DNA of 64,000 nucleotides from Pseudomonas sp. HS6 (GTDB lineage Bacteria; Pseudomonadota; Gammaproteobacteria; Pseudomonadales; Pseudomonadaceae): NCBI RefSeq assembly GCF_023375815.1, contig NZ_CP067412.1, positions 4,340,001 to 4,404,000 of the forward strand, read 5' to 3'. Shown piece by piece: positions 36,704 to 45,238 of this stretch (position 1 is its first letter; each line of letters starts with the position of its first letter). The notes under the pieces were generated by a model. It saw only the letters and a program-made list of their open reading frames with translations, ran no database searches and was not told where the DNA came from. The position numbers and the translations under genes were made by a program.

Positions 36704-37327
36704 ATGTACACGCCCCGCGCCTTTGCCATCGACGATTTGTCCCAACTGCACGAACTGATCCTTGCCACCCGCCTCGCCATCCTGGTGACTCACGGTGAGC
36801 AAGGCTTGCAGGCCAGCCATGTGCCAGTGCTGCTGCATCGCGAACAAGGTCCGAACGGCACGCTCTACGGGCATCTGGCCAAGGCCAACCCGCAGTGGAA
36901 AGACCTGCGCGACGGCGCCGAAGCCATGCTGATTTTTCCCGGTGCCGACGCCTATGTCAGCCCGGGCTTTTATCCGAGCAAGGCCGAGCATGGCAAAGTC
37001 GTGCCGACCTGGAACTACGTTGCCGTGCATGCCTATGGTCACGCCGAAACCTTCAGCGATGGCGGTCGCCTGCTAGACATTGTCAGTACCCTCACCAATC
37101 GCCATGAGGCGGGCCGCGCTCAGCCCTGGTCGGTCGACGATGCCCCGGCCGATTACATCGACGGCATGCTCAAGGCCATCGTCGGTTTTGCCATTCCGAT
37201 CGACCGCCTCGAAGGCAAGCGCAAGCTCAGCCAGAACCGCAGCGCCGAAGATATCGCCGGCGTGCGCGAAGGCCTGGCCGCCAGCCCCGACATCAACGAT
37301 CAAACCCTCGCTCACTTGATGCGTTAA
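36704..37327 (+). CDS. FMN-binding negative regulator, PaiB family
   Basis: A 207-residue protein of the PaiB/flavin-reductase-like split-barrel fold. It opens MYTPRAFAIDDLSQLHELI, followed by VTHGEQGLQASHVPVLLHRE, and has the conserved GHLAKANPQWKDL with YVSPGFYPSK and VPTWNYVAVHAYG, the last being most typical of PaiB. In Bacillus PaiB represses sporulation and degradative genes together with the N-acetyltransferase PaiA; here it is followed by two GNAT genes, a similar pairing. ATG 36704 is preceded by AAGGAA. Confidence 0.88.
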   Translation: MYTPRAFAIDDLSQLHELILATRLAILVTHGEQGLQASHVPVLLHREQGPNGTLYGHLAKANPQWKDLRDGAEAMLIFPGADAYVSPGFYPSKAEHGKVVPTWNYVAVHAYGHAETFSDGGRLLDIVSTLTNRHEAGRAQPWSVDDAPADYIDGMLKAIVGFAIPIDRLEGKRKLSQNRSAEDIAGVREGLAASPDINDQTLAHLMR

Positions 37328-37337
37328 GGAAATCACT

Positions 37338-37784
37338 ATGAGTCAGATCGACATCCGCCCGGTCAGCGCCGCCGATCATGCAGCGTGGCTGCCGCTGTGG
37401 CAGGCCTACCTGCGCTTCTACAACACCGAACTGCCGGACGCCGTCAGCCAAAGCACCTGGCAGCGTTTTCTCGACCCGAACGAACCGACGCACGCGGCAC
37501 TCGCCTGGGACGAAGACAAGGCGGTGGGCATGGTGCACTTCATCTACCATCGTTCGAACTGGAGCATCGAAAACTCCTGCTACCTGCAAGACCTGCTGGT
37601 GGAACCGCAAACCCGTGGCACCGGCGTCGGCCGTCTGCTGATCGAACACGTTTACGCCACGGCCAAGGCCGACGGTTGCTGCAAGGTGCACTGGCTGACG
37701 CACGAAACCAACGCCACCGCGATCCAGCTCTACGAGCGCATCGCCGAACGCCCGGGCTTCATCCAGTTTCGCAAAGCCATTTAA
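37338..37784 (+). CDS. GNAT family N-acetyltransferase
   Basis: A 148-residue acetyltransferase. The acetyl-CoA-binding motif A reads LVEPQTRGTGVGRLLIEHV (R/Q-x-x-G-x-G/A), followed by a motif B region HETNATAIQLYERIAERPGF. It lies 10 bases after paiB and 12 bases before a second GNAT gene, so the three form one operon under the divergent MocR regulator. Diamine acetylation by PaiA is a possible analogy, but the substrate cannot be read. Confidence 0.9.
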   Translation: MSQIDIRPVSAADHAAWLPLWQAYLRFYNTELPDAVSQSTWQRFLDPNEPTHAALAWDEDKAVGMVHFIYHRSNWSIENSCYLQDLLVEPQTRGTGVGRLLIEHVYATAKADGCCKVHWLTHETNATAIQLYERIAERPGFIQFRKAI

Positions 37785-37796
37785 GGAGCCACCTGC

Positions 37797-38468
37797 ATGA
37801 CGATTTCACTCGCCGACTGGAAAGGCGTCCCGCAGCCCTCGACCACCCTGATCGAAGGCCGCTTCATCCGCCTGGAAAAACTCGACCCGGCGCGCCACGG
37901 CGACGACCTGTTCAGTGCCTTGCAAGGCCCCGGCGCCGACCCGAAGCTCTGGGATTACTTGTCCTACGGCCCGTTCCCGGAGCGCGGCGCTTTCAATGAC
38001 TGGCTGAACAACCACGCCGCCCACAGCGATCCGTACTTCTTCAGTGTCATCGACCGCGCCAGCGGCCAGGTGCAAGGTATCCTCAGCCTGATGTCGATCG
38101 TCCCGGACCAGGGCCGAATCGAAATCGGTCACGTCACTTTCGGCGCGCCGATGCAGCGCTCGCCGAAAAGCACCGAGGCGGTCTTCCTGCTGGCCAAAGA
38201 ATCCTTCGCCCTCGGCTACCGCCGCCTCGAATGGAAATGCAACAACGGCAACGCCCGCTCCAGATACGCGGCCGAGCGGCTGGGTTTCAGCTTCGAAGGC
38301 GTGTTCCGCCAGCACATGGTGGTCAAGGGCCAGAACCGCGATACCGCGTGGTACTCGATCCTGGACTCGGAATGGCCGGCGATTGCGGCGGGGTTCGAGC
38401 GCTGGTTGAGCGATGAGAATCAGACAGCGGATGGGCAGGTGAAAGGGTTGGTTGAGTGCCGCGGTTGA
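37797..38468 (+). CDS. GNAT family acetyltransferase, RimJ/RimL-like
   Basis: A 223-residue acetyltransferase of the RimJ/RimL-like branch. It carries the GHVTFGAPMQRSPKSTEAVF block and the motif RRLEWKCNNGNARSRYAAERLGF, both typical of this branch, ending with an aromatic VFRQHMVVKGQNRDTAWYSIL. Relatives acetylate N-terminal residues, amines or drugs. Last gene of the paiB operon. Downstream is only a half copy of the GATCGCAGCC repeat, no clear terminator. Confidence 0.9.
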   Translation: MTISLADWKGVPQPSTTLIEGRFIRLEKLDPARHGDDLFSALQGPGADPKLWDYLSYGPFPERGAFNDWLNNHAAHSDPYFFSVIDRASGQVQGILSLMSIVPDQGRIEIGHVTFGAPMQRSPKSTEAVFLLAKESFALGYRRLEWKCNNGNARSRYAAERLGFSFEGVFRQHMVVKGQNRDTAWYSILDSEWPAIAAGFERWLSDENQTADGQVKGLVECRG

Positions 38469-38479
38469 GCCAGTAAACG

Positions 38480-38506
38480 TAAAGATCGCAGCCTGCGGCA
38501 TCTCAC
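38480..38506 (+). repeat. Half copy of the GATCGCAGCC repeat
   Basis: AAAGATCGCAGCCTGCGGCA is one arm of the palindromic repeat seen in full at 7032. The other arm is missing; only a 5-base CGCAG/CTGCG pairing is left. It appears to be a decayed insertion. Confidence 0.55.
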
Positions 38507-38689
38507 AACAGGGATGTCCAAGGCTGTGATTTCAACCCTGCATCACGGTCACATCTGCAATGAATTGCATATGAGCATCCGGATTTGCGACCCCATCTGC
38601 ATAAGAATGCCCATAGGCCGTACATCATTCTGTAAAAACCCTCCGCTATACAGAACGCCCCCGCTTATAACAAAAAGGACGTTCTCACC

Positions 38690-41647
38690 ATGTCGTTCCC
38701 GCCTCAGCGCCTGTCGCTTGCCACCGCCCTGTTGATCGCCACGGGCGCCGCCCACGGCAAGACCGTGCAGATCGACACCGCCACTACCGCATCGCAGACA
38801 TTGGGCGGCAACGACACGTTGACGATCTCGGCGCCGGGCAGCATTACCAACAGCGGCAAGGCCGTGAGCCTCAAGGACAGCACCAGCGGTGTCGGCGTGA
38901 TCATCGATAACGCCGGCAAGATCATCTCCAGCGGTGGCCGGGCCATCGACAGCAGTGGCGACCTGACCCAGGCGCGCAACTACGCAATCTACAATCGCAG
39001 CGGCGGGCAGATTCTCGGCTCCAACGACGCGATTCGTATCGACAGTAACTTTGTCAGTGGCAGCCTGTTGATCGACAACAGCGGCACCATTCGCTCGACC
39101 ACCGGACAAGCGCTGGATCTGGACGCGCTGCGCAGCAACGGAGTGAAAACCACCATCATCAACCGCGCGGGCGGGCTGATTCGTGGCGACGCCAGCGACG
39201 GCATGAAGACCGGCGCCAACGCGACCATCAGCAACTATGGCGAGATCTCCACCGGTGACTCGCACAACGCCGACCAGAAGTTCGACGGCATCGATATCGA
39301 CACCGCAACTGGCGTCAGGGTGACCAACTACGGCGTGATTTCCGGCGGGCGTCATGGCATCACCACCGACCTCGGGGCAACGCTGGTCAACTACGGGCAG
39401 ATCACCGGGCGCAATGGCTCCGGTTTCGGTTCCGACGGCGACGGCACAGTGATCAACCACGGCACCATCACCGGTGCGTACTCCGGGTTGCAAGCCAACG
39501 GCGACGGTGACGGCGTGGACATCGACAAGATCGCCCACATCGAAAACTACGGCACCATTCAGGGTGTCGGCGCCGGCGGCGTGGACAAGGGCGGTTTCGC
39601 CAACGGCAGTGAAGGCATCGCACTGGGCGGCGGGTACATCCTCAACGCCAAAGGAGCACTGATCAGCGGCGCCAACAGCGCCATTCTGGTGGACGACGGC
39701 AGCGGTGGTTCAGGGCTGGCGGCCACCACACTGGAAAACTACGGCACCGTCCAAGGCCTCGACGGCTTCGGCGTGAAATTCGTCGGTGAGTTCGCCGACA
39801 ACGTGATCAACGGCGGCACGATCAGCGGCAGCAACGGCCTGGCGCTGGACCTGGGCGGCGGCAACGACAGCCTGACCCTGCGCAACGGCAGCCGCTTTGT
39901 CGGCGCGGTCGATGGCGGCAGCGGTTACGACCGGGTAGTGATGGACGACGTGGCAGGCGGCAGCTTCGGTGCCAGCCGCAATTTCGAATGGCTGGAAGTC
40001 AAACAAGGCGCCTGGACCCTCACCGGCAGCGGCGACTTCAGCGACGGCGGTGCAGTACGCAGCGGCGCCACGCTGATCAACCAGGGCGGTATCGCCGGCA
40101 ACCTGACCGTGGACGCCGGTGGTGTGTATGCCGGCGGTGGTTCGGTCGGCAACCTCAACGTGAATGGCACGTTGCGCACCGACACCCGCCTCGGCACCGC
40201 GACCGTCGTGCACGACTTGAACATGGGCAGCGCATCCACCCTCGCCTACGGCGTCAACGCCGATGGCAGCAGCGCGCCGGTTCAGGTCGGCGGCACGGCC
40301 AACCTCAACGGCGCGACACTGGCGGTCAATCCCGGCAGCGGCACCTATCCGTGGCAGAGCCATTACACGGTGTTGCAGGCTGCGCGGGTCATCGGCACGT
40401 TCGGCACGGTCACCAGCGACTACGCGTTCCTCACGCCAACCCTCGCCTACACGCCGACTCAGGTCGACCTGACCTACACCCGCAACGATGTGGCGTTCAA
40501 TGAATTCGCCGCCACCGGCAACGGCAGCAACGCTGCCAACAGCCTGGCCTCGATGGGCAAGAACAACGCGCTGTACAACGCCTTGCTCAACACCACTCAA
40601 ACCAGTGCAGGCGCGGCCATCGAGCAACTGGCCGGCGCCAGCAACGCCAACCTGACCAGTGCCACCCTCGGCGCCAGCAGCCAGGTCGGCAGCAGCATGC
40701 TCTCGGCGATGCAGCAAATGGGCGGCAGTCCCGGCTTGATGGTCGGCCTCGATCATCTCGACACTCCGATCCTCGCCGCCAACGGCGTACCGTCCGAAGC
40801 GCGAAACCTCAATGATCCCAACGCTCAAGGCCGGCTCTGGCTGCAAGCCATCGGCGGCTACGGCAAGCTCGATGGCGAACACGGTAACGGCAGCCTGGAA
40901 CAGCGCACCAAGGGCAGCGTGCTCGGTGCCGATTGGGCGCTGAATCCGCAGTGGCGCCTGGGTGTGCTCGGCGGCTATTCGAAGACCGACCTGGACGCCA
41001 CCGGTGTCGACGGCCATGTCGAGAGCTGGCACGCCGGTGTGTATGCGCTACATCAAAACGGCCCGCTGGCCCTACGCCTCGGCGCGGCGTACAGCGGTCA
41101 TCAGGGCGAAAGCAAGCGCACCATCGCGTTCAACGGTTTCAGCGACCGCCCCAAAGGCGATTACGACGCCGACAGTCAGCAAGCGTTCGCCGAACTCGGC
41201 TACGCCATGGGCAGCGGCCGGCTCAGCGCCGAACCGTTCGCCAGCCTCGGCTACCAACGCTATCACCGCGACCGCTATCAGGAAAAGGGTGGCGCGGCGG
41301 CCTTGCAGGTCGACAGCCAGACCCAGGACAACTTCAGCAGTATCTTCGGCGTACGCCTGGCGCACCTCAGCTCGCTGGACAATGGCATGAGCCTGACTCC
41401 ACGGATGGCGGCAGGCTGGAAGCACACCTACGGCGATGTCAGCAGCTCGACCCGTCAGGCGTTTGTGGTCGGCGGCACCGCGTTCAGCGTCGATGGCAGC
41501 TCACTGGATCGTGACAGCCTCGTACTCGAAGCGGGGCTGGATCTGGGTATTTCGGCGCGGCATACGCTGGGGCTGGGATACAGCGGCGAGATTGGCAGCA
41601 ACAGCCGCAATCACGGGTTGGTCGGGCAGTGGCAGATGAGTTTCTGA
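38690..41647 (+). CDS. Type Va autotransporter with beta-helical passenger
   Basis: A 985-residue outer-membrane autotransporter. The signal peptide is short (about 1–23). The passenger (about 24–600) is Gly/Asn/Thr-rich with many repeats of the type NYG-x-I-x-G, the sign of a right-handed parallel beta-helix. A helical stretch (about 620–690, EQLAGASNANLTSATLGASS) precedes the C-terminal beta-barrel (about 710–985), which opens RLWLQAIGGYGKLDGEHG and ends with the aromatic terminal residue F as outer-membrane barrels do. AAAGGAC lies before the ATG. No catalytic triad or adhesion motif such as RGD is seen. The neighbouring 41849–43315 gene has a very similar barrel. Confidence 0.9.
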   Translation: MSFPPQRLSLATALLIATGAAHGKTVQIDTATTASQTLGGNDTLTISAPGSITNSGKAVSLKDSTSGVGVIIDNAGKIISSGGRAIDSSGDLTQARNYAIYNRSGGQILGSNDAIRIDSNFVSGSLLIDNSGTIRSTTGQALDLDALRSNGVKTTIINRAGGLIRGDASDGMKTGANATISNYGEISTGDSHNADQKFDGIDIDTATGVRVTNYGVISGGRHGITTDLGATLVNYGQITGRNGSGFGSDGDGTVINHGTITGAYSGLQANGDGDGVDIDKIAHIENYGTIQGVGAGGVDKGGFANGSEGIALGGGYILNAKGALISGANSAILVDDGSGGSGLAATTLENYGTVQGLDGFGVKFVGEFADNVINGGTISGSNGLALDLGGGNDSLTLRNGSRFVGAVDGGSGYDRVVMDDVAGGSFGASRNFEWLEVKQGAWTLTGSGDFSDGGAVRSGATLINQGGIAGNLTVDAGGVYAGGGSVGNLNVNGTLRTDTRLGTATVVHDLNMGSASTLAYGVNADGSSAPVQVGGTANLNGATLAVNPGSGTYPWQSHYTVLQAARVIGTFGTVTSDYAFLTPTLAYTPTQVDLTYTRNDVAFNEFAATGNGSNAANSLASMGKNNALYNALLNTTQTSAGAAIEQLAGASNANLTSATLGASSQVGSSMLSAMQQMGGSPGLMVGLDHLDTPILAANGVPSEARNLNDPNAQGRLWLQAIGGYGKLDGEHGNGSLEQRTKGSVLGADWALNPQWRLGVLGGYSKTDLDATGVDGHVESWHAGVYALHQNGPLALRLGAAYSGHQGESKRTIAFNGFSDRPKGDYDADSQQAFAELGYAMGSGRLSAEPFASLGYQRYHRDRYQEKGGAAALQVDSQTQDNFSSIFGVRLAHLSSLDNGMSLTPRMAAGWKHTYGDVSSSTRQAFVVGGTAFSVDGSSLDRDSLVLEAGLDLGISARHTLGLGYSGEIGSNSRNHGLVGQWQMSF

Positions 41648-41848
41648 GATTTCGCCAATCGATACTTCAGCGGGTGCTGTAGGCAAAGGCGTCTGGTCGA
41701 TCGGGTAAACAAGGGCGGGCTCATCACTCGCCACTGATCGGGCTACAAAAGCAGACGTCATCACCTGCACACGGTTCGGAATTGCCCGGCATCGGGGCAC
41801 CCGCCTCGACTTTTACAGTTTGGCCTCATTTCACATGAGGCGGACTGA

Positions 41849-43315
41849 ATGCCCATTCAATGCAAATACAAGCTCCAACACCTTGTTCTGGCGGTTGCGC
41901 TGGCAATCGGTTGCGCAGAATTTTCGCTGGCGGAGCAGTCGGAGCCCGACGCGCCCGTCATGGACGAAGTGAAACCCAAGCCTGCGCGCAAGAAAAAAGA
42001 AAAACCTGTTCCGCTGAATCTCGCTGAAGAAACGGCGCGTGAGGAAAGGGCCGTCCCGACACCAGAAACAAGCCCCGTCAGCACCGAGGCCCCGGCGGTT
42101 CCAGTTCACACAGCTGAGGACATTCCTTCCAAGAGGCTCGCCACGACAGAAAGCGGCAGCGCGCTCGAAGACAGCATCGAAAAACCAGCGCCCTCACCGG
42201 AACCGGTTGTGGCCGAAACGCCAGTAGCTCAACAAACCCAAGTGGTTGACCAGCCGCCGTCAACGGATGCCCCTCCATCCGCCGGCAACGCAGCCATCGA
42301 AGCCCTGCTCGCTGCCGACGAAACCACGGCCGCCCTCGCCTACTATCAACTGTCTGGCGGCAGCAACGCCAACCTCGCCAATGCAACCCTGAGCAGCGTC
42401 ACGCCGGTCAGCGCCAGCCTGCTGTCGGCCATGCACCAACTCGATAATGCCCACGACTCACCGGGAAATTCACCTAGCCATGCGGCCGGCAACGCCGACA
42501 CCGGCAGGGTCTGGCTGCAAGCCCTCGGGCACAGCGGCAAACTGGATCGCGAATTTGAACCGATGCAACACTCAACCAAAGGATTGCTGTTGGGTACGGA
42601 CTGGCGCGCTACCGAAGAATGGCACCTGGGGGTGATGGGCGGCACCTCCGACACTCGCATCGACAGCAAAGAGCTGGACGGTAATCTCGACAGTTGGCAC
42701 CTGGGCGCCTATGCCTTGCGCCAGACGGGTCCGCTGTCACTTCGGCTCGGCGCGACCTGGAGCAACCATGAAGGCAATACCCGCCGCGACGTCGCGTTCG
42801 GCCGCTTCCAGGATCGACTCAAGGGCAACTACCAGGCCATCACCCAGCAAGCGTTCATCGAGTCGGGATACAACCTAGGTCGGGCCAACATCAGCATCGA
42901 GCCGTTTGCCGGCCTCGGCTACCAACGCTACCAGCGAGACGGCTACACCGAGAAAGGCGGAGCTGCGGCGCTCCAGGTTGATGATCAATCCCAAGGCAAC
43001 CTCAATACCACCCTGGGTCTGCGCGTGGCGAAAGTCAGCACGCTGGATAACGGCATGCGCCTCACTCCACGATTCAGTGCGGGGTGGAAACACGTCTACG
43101 GCGAAACCTACACCAGCACCCGCCAGCGCCTGGTCACCGAAGCCGATGACTTCACCGTTTACGGCGCCGAACTGGATCGCAACAGTCTGAAGCTCGACAC
43201 CGGGCTGGATCTGGCGATCTCGAACAGCCACACATTGGGTGTCGGTCTGACCGGAGAGATCGGCACCGACAGCCGCAACCATGGCGTATCGGGCCAGTGG
43301 CGAATGGCGTTCTGA
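41849..43315 (+). CDS. Autotransporter barrel protein with minimal passenger
   Basis: A 488-residue protein. A signal peptide (about 1–28) is followed by ~110 residues rich in Pro, Glu, Lys, Val and Ala (KPKPARKKKEKPVPLN, then many PVAE/APAV types), without beta-helical repeats. From about residue 150 the sequence YQLSGGSNANLANATLSSV matches the helical pre-barrel region of the upstream autotransporter, and from 219 (RVWLQALGHSGKLDREFE) the barrel aligns strand by strand with it, ending QWRMAF. So it is a paralogue in which the passenger has been replaced by a short low-complexity segment. It may anchor something, or the extended segment may span the periplasm. Possible own promoter in the 200-base gap upstream. 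Confidence 0.85.
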   Translation: MPIQCKYKLQHLVLAVALAIGCAEFSLAEQSEPDAPVMDEVKPKPARKKKEKPVPLNLAEETAREERAVPTPETSPVSTEAPAVPVHTAEDIPSKRLATTESGSALEDSIEKPAPSPEPVVAETPVAQQTQVVDQPPSTDAPPSAGNAAIEALLAADETTAALAYYQLSGGSNANLANATLSSVTPVSASLLSAMHQLDNAHDSPGNSPSHAAGNADTGRVWLQALGHSGKLDREFEPMQHSTKGLLLGTDWRATEEWHLGVMGGTSDTRIDSKELDGNLDSWHLGAYALRQTGPLSLRLGATWSNHEGNTRRDVAFGRFQDRLKGNYQAITQQAFIESGYNLGRANISIEPFAGLGYQRYQRDGYTEKGGAAALQVDDQSQGNLNTTLGLRVAKVSTLDNGMRLTPRFSAGWKHVYGETYTSTRQRLVTEADDFTVYGAELDRNSLKLDTGLDLAISNSHTLGVGLTGEIGTDSRNHGVSGQWRMAF

Positions 43316-43418
43316 GCCCCGGTCGGGCGCTGTCGCTCACTGCGGCAGCGTCTGCAAGACAAAAAAAGGGGAGCACATGCCCCCCCGAGGTTTAAAGCGT
43401 TGTATCGAGGCCGTTATC

Positions 43419-45227
43419 TCAGCCTTCGATCTCGATCAGGATTTCGCCCGGGTTCACCCGGTCGCCCTTGGCAACGTGAATGGCGGTGACCTTGCCGGCA
43501 ATGGCGGACTGGACTTCGGTTTCCATCTTCATCGCTTCGGTGATCAGCACGGCCTGGCCAGCCTTGACGGTGTCGCCTTCCTTGACCAGCACATCGACGA
43601 TGTTGCCCGGCATGGTGGTGCTGACGTGGCCCGGTGCCGAGGCCTGCTTGCGCTTGCTGCTGCCGCCGCCGACGAATTCGTTGAGCGGCTCGAACACCAC
43701 TTCTTCCGGCATGCCGTCGATGGACAGGTAGAAGTGACGCTTGCCTTCAGCCTTCACGCCGACACCGGTGATGTCCACGCGATAGGTTTCGCCGTGAACG
43801 TCGATGACGAACTCGGTCGGTACACCTTCGCCGCCGGCCGAAGCCACCTTTCCCGCTTCCGGGATCGGCAGCAGCACTTCCGGGGTGAGGGTGCCGGCGG
43901 CACGTTCTTCGAGGAACTTGCGGCCGATGTCCGGGAACATGGCGAACGTCAGCACGTCCTCTTCGGACTTGGCCAGTGCGCCGATATCGGCACGCAGTTT
44001 GGTCATTTCCGGCTTGAGCAGGTCGGCCGGACGAACGTCTATCACTTCCTCGCTACCGATGGCCTGACGACGGAGCTTCTCGTTCACCGTGCCCGGTGCC
44101 TTGCCGTAGCCGCCTTGCAGGTAGAGCTTCACCTCGTTGGTGATGGTCTTGTAGCGCTCGCCGGCCAGCACGTTGAAGAACGCCTGGGTGCCGACGATCT
44201 GCGAAGTCGGGGTCACCAACGGCGGGAAGCCGAGGTCTTCACGCACGCGCGGGATTTCCGCCAGCACTTCGCCCATGCGGTTGAGAGCGCCCTGCTCTTT
44301 CAACTGGTTGGCCAGGTTGGAAATCATCCCGCCCGGAACCTGGTTGACTTGAACACGGGTATCGACGGCGGTGAACTCGCTTTCGAACTGGTGGTATTTC
44401 TTGCGCACGGCGTAGAAGTACAGGCCGATCTCTTGCAGCAGCTCCAGATTCAGGCCAGTGTCGAACTCGGTGCCTTTGAGTGCAGCGACCATGGATTCGG
44501 TGCCAGGGTGACTGGTACCGGAAGCGAAGCTGGAGATCGCGGTGTCGATGTGGTCGGCACCGTTTTCAATGGCCTTGAGCTGACACATGGTTGCCAGGCC
44601 AGCGGTGTCATGGGAATGGATGAACACCGGCAGCGACTGTTCGGCTTTCAGTGCACGTACCAGTTCACCGGTCGCGTATGGGGTCAGCAGACCGGCCATG
44701 TCCTTGATCGCCACCGAGTCGCAACCCATGGCTTCCATTTGCTTGGCCTGGGCGACGAACGCGTCGATGGTGTGCACCGGGCTGGTGGTGTAGGCAATGG
44801 TGCCCTGTGCGTGTTTGCCGGCAGCCTTCACCGCTTCGATGGCCACGCGCAGGTTACGCACGTCGTTCATCGCGTCGAAGATGCGGAACACGTCGATGCC
44901 GTTGACCGCTGCCTTGGCGACGAACGCCTTGACCACGTCATCGCTGTAGTGGCGGTAGCCCAGCAGGTTCTGGCCGCGCAGGAGCATTTGCAGACGGGTG
45001 TTGGGTAGCGCAGCGCGCAGTTGGCGCAAGCGCTCCCACGGGTCTTCTTTCAGGAAGCGCACGCAGGCGTCGAAGGTCGCGCCGCCCCAGCACTCCAGCG
45101 ACCAGTAGCCGACTTTGTCCAGTTTGTCGCAGATCGGCAGCATGTCTTCGGTGCGCATGCGGGTGGCGAGCAGCGATTGGTGGGCGTCGCGCAGGATGGT
45201 GTCGGTTACGAAAATCTTTTTAGTCAT
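43419..45227 (-). CDS. pycB: Pyruvate carboxylase subunit B (carboxyltransferase and biotin carrier)
   Basis: A 602-residue subunit of the two-subunit pyruvate carboxylase; some databases call it oadA. The N-terminal HMGL-like carboxyltransferase domain starts TDTILRDAHQSLLATRMRTE, with KDMAGLLTPYATGELV in the metal-binding barrel; the conserved PYC/OADA domain follows, and a Ser/Lys linker leads to the biotinyl domain with EAMKMETEV. The biotinylated lysine is K567. I use the ATG at 45227 because GAGGAA precedes it; the frame extends five codons further. The gene starts 11 bases after pycA. Pyruvate to oxaloacetate is its role, not sodium pumping, since no membrane subunits are present. Confidence 0.93.
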   Translation of the reverse strand: MTKKIFVTDTILRDAHQSLLATRMRTEDMLPICDKLDKVGYWSLECWGGATFDACVRFLKEDPWERLRQLRAALPNTRLQMLLRGQNLLGYRHYSDDVVKAFVAKAAVNGIDVFRIFDAMNDVRNLRVAIEAVKAAGKHAQGTIAYTTSPVHTIDAFVAQAKQMEAMGCDSVAIKDMAGLLTPYATGELVRALKAEQSLPVFIHSHDTAGLATMCQLKAIENGADHIDTAISSFASGTSHPGTESMVAALKGTEFDTGLNLELLQEIGLYFYAVRKKYHQFESEFTAVDTRVQVNQVPGGMISNLANQLKEQGALNRMGEVLAEIPRVREDLGFPPLVTPTSQIVGTQAFFNVLAGERYKTITNEVKLYLQGGYGKAPGTVNEKLRRQAIGSEEVIDVRPADLLKPEMTKLRADIGALAKSEEDVLTFAMFPDIGRKFLEERAAGTLTPEVLLPIPEAGKVASAGGEGVPTEFVIDVHGETYRVDITGVGVKAEGKRHFYLSIDGMPEEVVFEPLNEFVGGGSSKRKQASAPGHVSTTMPGNIVDVLVKEGDTVKAGQAVLITEAMKMETEVQSAIAGKVTAIHVAKGDRVNPGEILIEIEG

Positions 45228-45238
45228 TGTTCTATTCC

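Noticed and set aside
38690-40500. Repeated units suggesting a CRISPR or tandem array
   Set aside because: The repeats are protein-level beta-helix repeats of the autotransporter passenger with varied DNA; there are no fixed direct repeats with unique spacers.
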